Origin: a virus
IMG/VR virus record: IMGVR_UViG_3300005577_000049
Location: 1 to 45,634 of that record
Length of the DNA stretch: 45,634 bases
Direction: 5' to 3' (one strand)
A program made the translations under genes and the position numbers. Positions within the stretch are counted from its first letter, which is position 1, and the number at the start of each line of letters is the position of its first letter. This document shows positions 7,994-15,037 of the stretch, in pieces. Below the pieces are notes generated by a model. That model did not search any database. It was not told the DNA's origin and was given only the letters and a program-made list of their open reading frames with translations.

Positions 7994-8688
7994 TATTCGC
8001 ATTCAACTTTACCCACGGCCCGGATCAGGCACTTTCAGATTTGATGTGCGCCACACTTTCAAAGTATGCAGCTCCACGCCTCGGGCTTATCCGAGTTGTT
8101 CAGACTGGTGGCAGGCAGTACACATCCTATGAAAACGGGGCAGGGTGGAACGCGTCAATGATGAAATTAAATGAACTTTCTTATATCTGTGAATCTTATA
8201 ACGTACGCCCTGACGATTACATTTTATCGGTTGATAGTGATGTCATATTTACTTCATCACAGGTGTTTGATTATGTTGACGGCTCTAACGGTATAATCGG
8301 CGTAAAGCATCAGCAACCGTATAATACACATCTTGGAATATTTGGACATATGTCAGGAGCCTTAATTTTTATACGGGGCGATGTTGCGCATCGAATGGCT
8401 GCATTGTCTGACGATGATCTTGGAAAGATCAGGCAGGAGCATTTCAGAAACTTCCGGATAACAGAAAACGAAGATGTTGTTTTGAGCTATCTGGCTAAAC
8501 TATGCGGTGCAACTGAACTCCCTTTACCATCTGAATTAACCTCCGGAAACTTTGAGAACGACTTCAATGAAAACGCTTTGCGATCATTTTATCACCTGAA
8601 CTACAACCCCGAAAAGTTATTCGGATTAGAGTGCGGGAAGAAACAGAATATACCAAAGATTTTAGAATTAAAAGGAATTGAACTATGA
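7990..8688 (+). CDS. GT-A glycosyltransferase-like protein 4
   Basis: 232 aa. The first strand is MIFAFNFTHGPDQALSDLMC. DDYILSVDSDVIFTSS (about 75-90) carries the D-S-D metal motif. HMSGALIFIRGDV (about 119-131) is an acceptor-binding loop, and ITENEDVVLSYLAKL (about 157-171) provides the ED acidic motif. This complete set of GT-A landmarks makes the fold call fairly firm. The gene is ATGA-coupled to a small ORF upstream and another downstream. Confidence 0.72.
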   Translation: MIFAFNFTHGPDQALSDLMCATLSKYAAPRLGLIRVVQTGGRQYTSYENGAGWNASMMKLNELSYICESYNVRPDDYILSVDSDVIFTSSQVFDYVDGSNGIIGVKHQQPYNTHLGIFGHMSGALIFIRGDVAHRMAALSDDDLGKIRQEHFRNFRITENEDVVLSYLAKLCGATELPLPSELTSGNFENDFNENALRSFYHLNYNPEKLFGLECGKKQNIPKILELKGIEL

Positions 8689-8813
8689 CAATCGAAGAAA
8701 GAATTAAACTAATAGAGGTTCTCACCAAGTTGCTTCAGACCAAATATCTATCGAACGATACCATTAAAATATTGTATTCAGTGTTGAATAAGCATTTGGA
8801 GATGTTAAAATGA
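8685..8813 (+). CDS. Hypothetical 42-aa helical protein
   Basis: A 42-aa ORF that fills the gap between two genes with 4-bp overlaps at both ends, the main evidence that it is real. It reads as one or two amphipathic helices (EERIKLIEVLTKLLQ then DTIKILYSVLNKHLEML). A similar-sized helical ORF lies in the early region at 42948-43079, but the similarity is weak and may be compositional. Function unknown. Confidence 0.55.
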   Translation: MTIEERIKLIEVLTKLLQTKYLSNDTIKILYSVLNKHLEMLK

Positions 8814-9349
8814 CAAAGAACGAATTCATCGGAACAGTGAGCAATTGGGACAACCATCGGGATATGTTGTTCCAGGCATTGGAAGCAACGAGCGGAACTG
8901 TTATTGAACTCGGCATGGGCAATGGCAGTACGCAACAACTGCACGATTACTGCAAAGACAAGAACCGTCAGCTGTTTAGCTACGAATATGACTTCGAGTG
9001 GTTTAAAAAATTTAAGAACCTCAAATCTGACATTCATGATTTGATTTGGATTGAGAATTGGGATGCCGTAAACGAACATCATTTTCAGTGCGACGTTTTG
9101 TTCGTTGACCATTCACCAGGCGAGCGACGCAAGACAGACATTGCGCTATTTGCCAACAAAGCAAAAATAATTATAGCCCATGATACGGAGCCGTCAGCGG
9201 ATCACGGGTATCAAATGTCTACCTGCTGGCCTTTATTTAAATACAAAATTGATTACGTGAGTAATGGTGCCTGGACTACAGCGGTTTCTAATTACATCGA
9301 CGTAAATGAAATTTTCGTTATTGCACCCGAGCCGAGGCAGGGCGTATAA
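8810..9349 (+). CDS. SAM-dependent methyltransferase-like protein
   Basis: 179 aa. VIELGMGNGSTQQLHDYC (about 31-48) matches class I methyltransferase motif I (ExGxGxGS). The acidic YEYDFEW follows at about 58, and FQCDVLFVDHSPGERR (about 92-107) resembles motif IV. KAKIIIAHDTEP is the next strand. The size is small for this fold. Within a glycosyltransferase cluster the likely job is methylating a sugar or the same acceptor, but a protein or nucleic-acid target is possible. Its last 44 bp overlap the next gene, more than the usual 4 bp here. Confidence 0.6.
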   Translation: MTKNEFIGTVSNWDNHRDMLFQALEATSGTVIELGMGNGSTQQLHDYCKDKNRQLFSYEYDFEWFKKFKNLKSDIHDLIWIENWDAVNEHHFQCDVLFVDHSPGERRKTDIALFANKAKIIIAHDTEPSADHGYQMSTCWPLFKYKIDYVSNGAWTTAVSNYIDVNEIFVIAPEPRQGV

Positions 9350-10001
9350 GAGCGTTAACACGACAAGCAAATGGGTAAGTAACGCATCGTCAGAAATTGA
9401 ATTGATAATATCGATCGATGAAAACGACGCCACTAAAGATGAGTACATGCGCCTTTACAACGGCAAAGTTATTGTGAACAACAACAAGTCATCCGTGGAG
9501 GCTGTGAACAATGCCGCGAAAGTAAGCACTGGCGACATTTTGATTGTTGTTTCTGACGACACGGATTGTCCAGCTAATTGGGATAAATTGATTCTGTCTG
9601 CGGTTGAAGGACGTAAAGATTTTGTATTGAAAGTGTATGATGGAATTCAGAAATGGATTATCACTATGCCAATAATTGATCGCAATTACTACAACCGTTT
9701 TGGATATGTATACCATCCGGAGTACGCGCATTTATTTTGTGACACTGAGTTTACACATGTGGCAGACATTACAAAGAAGGTGATTTGGAGAAACGACATT
9801 ATGTTCCGACACAATCATTACAGCGTTGGTAGATCACAACGGGATCACGTTAGTATTGTGGCAGACTCAACGGCTGAAAATGGTGCCAAAGTTTACCTGA
9901 AAAGGTTTAAAGAAAATTTTGGATTGAACGGTGTAGATGTGTGGGACATTTCAATCGATGGCGAGGCACACCGTCAATGGATTAAAGCAAAATTGCTATG
10001 A
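9306..10001 (+). CDS. Family 2-like glycosyltransferase
   Basis: 231 aa. The start MKFSLLHPSRGRAYK is the typical first strand and base-binding Arg of short GT2 enzymes, which supports a start 44 bp inside the methyltransferase gene. NNAAKVSTGDILIVVSDDTD (about 68-87) is the helix, strand and DDxD metal site. Y-H-P-E-Y-A-H near 138 and RHNHYSVGRSQRDH (about 176-189) contribute polar residues. Soluble, and ATGA-coupled to the following glycosyltransferase. Confidence 0.75.
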   Translation: MKFSLLHPSRGRAYKSVNTTSKWVSNASSEIELIISIDENDATKDEYMRLYNGKVIVNNNKSSVEAVNNAAKVSTGDILIVVSDDTDCPANWDKLILSAVEGRKDFVLKVYDGIQKWIITMPIIDRNYYNRFGYVYHPEYAHLFCDTEFTHVADITKKVIWRNDIMFRHNHYSVGRSQRDHVSIVADSTAENGAKVYLKRFKENFGLNGVDVWDISIDGEAHRQWIKAKLL

Positions 10002-10747
10002 AACTCTGCGCGATATATAACACATGGTCAGACTGTCCTGAATTAATGGTAAAGTCGATCCAAAATATTTTGCCAGTTGTAGACGGTGTTGTTGTGGTCT
10101 ATAGCGAAACTTCAAATTACGGAGAATACAAGCCGATCAATTTTACTATCACCGGCGACAAAATAGAATATCATCTTGTCGAGCCAACGCAAAAAATGAA
10201 TCCGCATGCCAATGAGACAAACAAGCGTAATTTCGGTTTGGCAATCGCAAAGGAACGAGGTTACGATTATTTTCTTATGATGGACAGCGACGAATTCTAT
10301 TTTCAGCAAGACGTAGTAAATAGCAAGTCGTACCTGGAAGGAAATCCACATATTAACGGACTTGTCGCAAGAATAAACGTGTTGTTCAAGGAGCCTACAT
10401 TATGGGTTCATGATCACACTCTTGTACCGTTCATTCACAAGCTGGAACGTAATACGCAACTGGGAAACTTCCGTCATTATCCATTCACGTATGATCAAAA
10501 TGGAGGATGCCACATTGACCCTACCAGGCGTGTAAACTATCATTCTGGAATTGAAATGTGCGATGTGGTGATGTGGCATGCGTCCTGGTATCGGAAAGAT
10601 TACCAGATTAAAATAAATAACAGTGCGGCGCGATCAAACATCATGAAAAGCACAATATTCGATGATCTTGAAAAGGCTGACGTTGGGGTGTACAATGAGT
10701 TTTACCGAGACACCTTAAAAAGGTGCGATAATTTTTTCAACATATGA
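9998..10747 (+). CDS. Family 2-like glycosyltransferase (DSDE type)
   Basis: 249 aa. NETNKRNFGLAIAKERGYDY (about 72-91) leads into FLMMDSDEFYF (about 92-102), the helix and DxD typical of GT2 enzymes acting on core glycans. Later PFIHKLERNTQLGNFRHYPF and WHASWYRKDYQIKINNSAAR match the C-terminal half of that subfamily (His and basic residues). It is the last glycosyltransferase of the island. The next ATGA-coupled gene encodes a small membrane protein. Confidence 0.75.
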   Translation: MKLCAIYNTWSDCPELMVKSIQNILPVVDGVVVVYSETSNYGEYKPINFTITGDKIEYHLVEPTQKMNPHANETNKRNFGLAIAKERGYDYFLMMDSDEFYFQQDVVNSKSYLEGNPHINGLVARINVLFKEPTLWVHDHTLVPFIHKLERNTQLGNFRHYPFTYDQNGGCHIDPTRRVNYHSGIEMCDVVMWHASWYRKDYQIKINNSAARSNIMKSTIFDDLEKADVGVYNEFYRDTLKRCDNFFNI

Positions 10748-11034
10748 TTTATTTCATTTCATGTTTAATAGTGGCTTCCGCTTGGTGTTTCGGGGTATAT
10801 GCAGTGTTCGACTCAAAACATTTGCTTGGTAAATTTGGGTCTTTCATAGAGCGTATAGCTGGCACAACTGCATGCCGGCCGTTGTTCCTATGCCCCACCT
10901 GTATGGGGTCGTTTCATGGATTAATATCCGGGCTTATCTTTTTTGGAGTAAGCATTAAGATAATTCCTTTCATGATTTGCCTGGCCGGCCTTAACTTCGT
11001 GATATTAAACTTTATTCCAGATGAAAGTAATTAA
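10744..11034 (+). CDS. Small membrane protein with CPTC motif
   Basis: 96 aa with an N-terminal hydrophobic helix (IYFISCLIVASAWCFGVYAV), a polar loop holding CRPLFLCPTCMGSFHG, and two C-terminal hydrophobic segments (LISGLIFFGV and IIPFMICLAGLNFVILNF). The CxxC plus His resembles DUF1360-type membrane proteins of phages, but I am not certain. It is ATGA-coupled to the last glycosyltransferase and overlaps the next ORF by 14 bp. It could anchor island products at the inner membrane. Confidence 0.6.
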   Translation: MIYFISCLIVASAWCFGVYAVFDSKHLLGKFGSFIERIAGTTACRPLFLCPTCMGSFHGLISGLIFFGVSIKIIPFMICLAGLNFVILNFIPDESN

Positions 11035-11200
11035 AAAATATAGCGACAAAGATTTACGGAAAGCATTCGAGGCTGGGGCCAATATTACCGCCGAATTCTC
11101 ATTACCGGCATACTCGAAATTCAAGGACTATTTCCATTATCGGCAGCATCTAAGACACGGCAATAAAAAAAGCAAACCTTTTTATAAAACTAGCTTGTGA
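11021..11200 (+). CDS. Hypothetical basic protein (59 aa)
   Basis: 59 aa, not recognised. It starts with ATG 14 bp inside the preceding gene and ends with a 4-bp overlap on a GTG-started ORF. It is rich in Lys, Tyr and His (FKDYFHYRQHLRHG) and strongly basic, without Cys or membrane segments. Confidence 0.5.
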   Translation: MKVIKKYSDKDLRKAFEAGANITAEFSLPAYSKFKDYFHYRQHLRHGNKKSKPFYKTSL

Positions 11201-11364
11201 AAAAATATAAAGAAACTCTGAATACGGATAAAAAATTAATGCTGGATCTTCTGAAGGCAAATGTTAAGTCCGTCGATATGATGGCGGCAAACATGCTCAA
11301 CCCTCATACGGAATATCCTATTTTTAAGAAATTGATGCGCACATTAATCAATGGTTATAAATGA
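11197..11364 (+). CDS. Hypothetical protein with GTG start (55 aa)
   Basis: 55 aa beginning with GTG in a GTGA overlap and ending in an ATGA overlap, which decides both ends. It is helical and charged (KKYKETLNTDKKLMLDLLKA, then VDMMAANMLNPHTEYPIFKK). Function unknown. Non-ATG starts in 4-bp overlaps recur in this genome (see 25927). Confidence 0.5.
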   Translation: MKKYKETLNTDKKLMLDLLKANVKSVDMMAANMLNPHTEYPIFKKLMRTLINGYK

Positions 11365-11723
11365 TTGATCATTCAGAAATAAGAATAGGTAATCTTGTGT
11401 ACATGTTTGGCGATGCAGTAAGCCTTACTAAAGAGCACATGATTTACCTTTTAATGGAGGATAAGCAGCCTCACCCAATTACATTAACCGAAGAATGGCT
11501 AACCAAGTTTGGGTATAGTTACGCCAATGAAAATGGTCAAAAATTCTATTGGCATATTGAAATGCCTTATTTCCAGTTAAGACGTGATGATGAAGATTGT
11601 TGGCTTTTATGGTATGATGAAGACTCAATGGAGGCCTTGATTTGCAAAGAAGAAATCAAATACGTCCATCAACTTCAAAACCTCTACTATGCCTTAACCG
11701 GAACTGAACTAGAAATAAAATGA
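11361..11723 (+). CDS. Conserved Bacteroidota-phage hypothetical protein
   Basis: 120 aa. The architecture is one I recognise from many Bacteroidota phages: an N-terminal EIRIGNLVY, a central PITLTEEWLTKFGY, and a C-terminal YVHQLQNLYYALTGTELEI. These proteins have no assigned function. The gene is ATGA-coupled to both neighbours and directly precedes the tail assembly chaperone. Confidence 0.75.
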   Translation: MIDHSEIRIGNLVYMFGDAVSLTKEHMIYLLMEDKQPHPITLTEEWLTKFGYSYANENGQKFYWHIEMPYFQLRRDDEDCWLLWYDEDSMEALICKEEIKYVHQLQNLYYALTGTELEIK

Positions 11724-12322
11724 CGTTTCCATTCTTCAAATCCAAAGCAAACCCTTCATTCAACATGCACCATCCAGATTTGGCGCATAAGATTGAGTTT
11801 GCGTTTCAGTCTGGTAATAAAAAGTATTACCAATTCACTGAGGAATTCGAGATTCCAGCCGGCCGGTATAAATGGATAAGCGCATATCTACAGGAGCATG
11901 ATTTGCGAATCGCGCCAAATGTGCTATCCGACTATTGCGATCAAATGGACGCCGCGATAAATCAAGGTAAGTTATCCCAGGTGGCGATCATTGTCGAGAA
12001 GATTCGCGGTCGTACAAAACTGGCGTTCAATCCGGACACAATAAAACGTCTTGCATCGGTTATTTACTTCGATGAAACGGAGGACTTGAGCGACATGAGC
12101 CTGAGTTATTCCGCAGAAAAGATAAAGAACTGGGATAAAAACGATACCGTCGCTTTTTTTTTGACAAGGCCGATCAGGGAGTTATTAGGTCTGAACGATA
12201 CATCCGAAACTCTTTTGCGGAATTATTTAACGAGTATTCGGATTCTGGAGGATCTGACCTCCGTAAAGACAGAAGACACCCAGGATCAGTCATTGGAGAA
12301 TTCCTCAAAGAACGAGATTTAG
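11720..12322 (+). CDS. Tail assembly chaperone, short (frame 0) product
   Basis: 200 aa, inferred to be the gpG-like chaperone that coats the tape measure during tail assembly. The call rests on position (one partial frame away from the tape-measure gene) and on a second open frame running past its stop. The N-terminal KIEFAFQSGNKKYYQFTEEF suggests a compact beta-containing domain, followed by helices. At codons about 145-148 a run of nine T (12154-12162) gives T TTT TTT in frame, a canonical -1 slippery site. The frame 0 product continues 53 codons past that run and ends in TAG. Confidence 0.7.
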   Translation: MTFPFFKSKANPSFNMHHPDLAHKIEFAFQSGNKKYYQFTEEFEIPAGRYKWISAYLQEHDLRIAPNVLSDYCDQMDAAINQGKLSQVAIIVEKIRGRTKLAFNPDTIKRLASVIYFDETEDLSDMSLSYSAEKIKNWDKNDTVAFFLTRPIRELLGLNDTSETLLRNYLTSIRILEDLTSVKTEDTQDQSLENSSKNEI

Positions 12323-12462
12323 AATTCATTTGGGTAGCCAAGAATTACGGATTTGATTATAGCAAGGTAGCTCGGATGTCGTGGTTTGACTATAATTTTC
12401 ATATATTAGCATTGAAAAGGGAACGTGACGCCCAAAAGAGTCACGATGATTTGGGTCAATAG
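12139..12462 (+). CDS. -1 frame extension of tail assembly chaperone (gpGT-like)
   Basis: This frame is open from 12139 to a TAG at 12460-12462 but has no credible start before a late ATG at 12376. A ribosome slipping -1 on the T run at 12154-12162 would join the first 147 codons of the upstream frame to about 100 codons here, giving a 247-aa fusion. The last part (FLKERDLEFIWVAKNYGFDY, then SKVARMSWFDYNFHILALKR) reads as real protein. A sequencing error in the homopolymer is the alternative. The extension ends 37 bp before the tape-measure start. Confidence 0.62.
   Translation, partial: KRYRRFFFDKADQGVIRSERYIRNSFAELFNEYSDSGGSDLRKDRRHPGSVIGEFLKERDLEFIWVAKNYGFDYSKVARMSWFDYNFHILALKRERDAQKSHDDLGQ
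12154..12163 (+). promoter_or_regulatory. Slippery sequence for programmed -1 frameshift
   Basis: Nine T followed by G. In the chaperone frame the codons are GCT TTT TTT TTG, so both T TTT TTT and T TTT TTG fit the X XXY YYZ heptamer rule. It is the only such heptamer I see in the region where the two frames overlap (12139-12322). I did not find an obvious strong stem-loop directly downstream. Confidence 0.6.
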
Positions 12463-12499
12463 ACCGGTGCGATAATTCTTTCCTTTTAGTCATTATTCA

Positions 12500-15037
12500 A
12501 TGGCTGGTCGTACCGTTGACATCAACATCAACTATAAGTTTGATACATCACAATTACGCGCTGCCCAACAGGTCACAGAACAGGCACAACGCGCTACCGA
12601 CAATTTAAGGCAGTCAACAACTCAGGCAGGAACCAACGCAGGTAGTGCCTTTAAACCGGCCATAGCGTCAATTGAAACGCTGCGAGCAAAATTATTATTT
12701 CTTAAAGAGGCGATAACACAATCCTCAGATCCTACAAAAGTAAAAGCACTTTCTGACCAATATAAAGCATTAAAAGTGCAGTTAGATGCAGCCTCTAAAG
12801 CCGCCTTTGACACAGGGCAATCATTAAAACAGACGGCGGAATCCACCAAGTCAATGTCTGTTAATTTCGGTCAGCTAGTTACCTCGATTAAATTATTCTT
12901 GACCGCTGGATTGGTTCGTGAACTGGTGTCTGCCGAGTTGGAAATGGCTAAGCTGGCCGGCAATGTTCAGGGTGTCAAAATAGCATTCGATAAGTTGCCA
13001 AACTCAATAACATTACTCGAGCAACTTAAACAGAAAACCCATGGCACAGTTTCGGAATTTGATCTAATGAAGAAAGCTGTATTCGCAGCTGACTTCGGAA
13101 TACCTGTAAAGAATCTAGGAACATTACTTGAATTCGCCGCCGCGCGAGCACAACAGACCGGGTTGAATGTAGACTATCTCGTGGATTCAATTGTCCGTGG
13201 TATTGGTCAGAAGTCGATCCTACGCCTTGATAATCTGGGCCTCTCAGCTGAGCGTTTAAAGAACGAATTAGGCGGAGCATCGCTGAAGGCAAAGAGTATT
13301 GCAGAGGTTACACAGGCAGTTACCACCATTGCCCAAGAAGAACTAGGCAAAATGGGTGGATATGTAGACACTACCGCCACAAAGGTTGATCAACTGACTT
13401 CGTCTTGGCAAAAGTTAAAAGTTGAAATCGCTACCTCGGCCACTAAAGATGGCGGAATAATAACATTTTTCAAGAAGTACGTTGATGCGATAGAAGCAGT
13501 TTTTGAGGCTCAAAATAAGGGAATAACTGTTTCCGAGTTAGTCAAACAAAGAAATCTTGAGCAGGCTGCGGCTACAGGTGTTGATATCATTAAACAGGAT
13601 TTATTCACCGATAGCATCGATAATAACATTAAGGTTACTGAAGAAGCTATAGCAGTAAAGACGCATGATTTGCTACTGCAACAAGATCAAATTAAGGCGT
13701 ACACTGAACAGCTCAAGGCGGCTAAAAATTATCAGGAAGTAGTTAAAATAACTCAGAACCGATCCGACTTACAGGATAAAAACACAGTTCTAATCAATCA
13801 AATTAAAATTTTAAAGCAACTATTAACCTCACTTAACGGCGAACGTGACGCCAAAAATAATAATAAAAACCTGGATACTCTGGAAGCGCTAGAAGAACAG
13901 GTTAAGGATTTAAATCAAGCCATTCAGGAAACAGAAAATATTAGCACAAAATCAGGTCAGAATGAAGCGCGTAGGTTGAAGTTCGAGCGAGATGCACTAC
14001 AGGTAAGGATTGACAGAATAAAGGAAACAATATTTTGGGAGGAGGAACTTGATAGACGTAGGAAGTCAAAGCCAACCATAAATAAAGTCACTGAGTTAGA
14101 TCCAGCAAAAATTAATAGCACGCTGACCCCGTTGGCAAATCAAGGAAAAGCTTTGTCGGATTTAACTAATCAATCACAATACTTATTTGAGGCACTCGGT
14201 AGATTTGAGGCCGGATTCACAGGTATTCTTAATGGGTCATTGAAGTTAAAAACAGCCAAAGAAGGATTTATTGATTTAAGGACAGAGTTCGAAAAAGCGT
14301 TAGCCGCTCAAAAGCAACTTATCGGGGATACAGGAGTTGGGATAATTCAAAATCAGCTAAACTCAATTATACAATCTGAGTCAGATTCATATAACACTCG
14401 AATCAATAATCTCAATAAGTTCTACGATAATCAAATCAAACTGGCTGGCGATAATCAGCGCGCTCAGAATGAATTGGACATACAGCGAAGCCAACAAGTT
14501 GCAAAACTTGAAAAAGAACAATTCCAAAAGGACAAACAGGTAAAGAAGCTTCAAGCCATTATAAATGGCGCGGCTGCTGCCGCCAGGGCGTTTGTTGATT
14601 ACGAATACCCAGCATCATTGGTAATTGCTGCACTTGCCGCAGCTGAGGTCGCTTCGCAAGTAGCTATCATTGATCGTCAACAGCCAGGATTCGCTAAAGG
14701 TGTGATTGATCTTAAAGGCCCAGGAACCACAACAAGCGATTCAATACCGGCCAGGCTATCAAAGGGTGAATCTGTGATGACTGCTAAGGAGACGTTCCGC
14801 GCTCGGGGAGTCCTAGAAATGGTGCGAGCAAATAAACTCGATGACAATATCCTGAAGCAGCTAAAGACAACTCAGGCGGTTAAATATGTTGGCATGTCAG
14901 ATGAACGAATAGTGTCTGCCATCGAGCGCCAAAAGTATCCTGACATTTTACGCATCAGCAATGACCTGTATGAGGTGAAAAAATCAAAAGACAATAAGAA
15001 CAAGACCATTAAAAGAAAGGCAATCCTAAATGGCTAA
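12500..15037 (+). CDS. Tail tape measure protein
   Basis: 845 aa. It sets tail length and is released on infection. The N-terminus is helical with heptad-like repeats (SQLRAAQQVTEQAQRATDNL), followed by a less polar region and long coiled coils between about residues 390 and 520. A hydrophobic patch near 680-720 (INGAAAAARAFVDYEYPASL) comes before the C-terminus, which has the hallmark GFAKGVIDLKGPG, then DSIPARLSKGESVMTAKET, seen in many Bacteroidota tape measures. At about 1.5 angstrom per residue the tail would be roughly 125 nm. The last 8 bp overlap the next gene. Confidence 0.9.
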   Translation: MAGRTVDININYKFDTSQLRAAQQVTEQAQRATDNLRQSTTQAGTNAGSAFKPAIASIETLRAKLLFLKEAITQSSDPTKVKALSDQYKALKVQLDAASKAAFDTGQSLKQTAESTKSMSVNFGQLVTSIKLFLTAGLVRELVSAELEMAKLAGNVQGVKIAFDKLPNSITLLEQLKQKTHGTVSEFDLMKKAVFAADFGIPVKNLGTLLEFAAARAQQTGLNVDYLVDSIVRGIGQKSILRLDNLGLSAERLKNELGGASLKAKSIAEVTQAVTTIAQEELGKMGGYVDTTATKVDQLTSSWQKLKVEIATSATKDGGIITFFKKYVDAIEAVFEAQNKGITVSELVKQRNLEQAAATGVDIIKQDLFTDSIDNNIKVTEEAIAVKTHDLLLQQDQIKAYTEQLKAAKNYQEVVKITQNRSDLQDKNTVLINQIKILKQLLTSLNGERDAKNNNKNLDTLEALEEQVKDLNQAIQETENISTKSGQNEARRLKFERDALQVRIDRIKETIFWEEELDRRRKSKPTINKVTELDPAKINSTLTPLANQGKALSDLTNQSQYLFEALGRFEAGFTGILNGSLKLKTAKEGFIDLRTEFEKALAAQKQLIGDTGVGIIQNQLNSIIQSESDSYNTRINNLNKFYDNQIKLAGDNQRAQNELDIQRSQQVAKLEKEQFQKDKQVKKLQAIINGAAAAARAFVDYEYPASLVIAALAAAEVASQVAIIDRQQPGFAKGVIDLKGPGTTTSDSIPARLSKGESVMTAKETFRARGVLEMVRANKLDDNILKQLKTTQAVKYVGMSDERIVSAIERQKYPDILRISNDLYEVKKSKDNKNKTIKRKAILNG

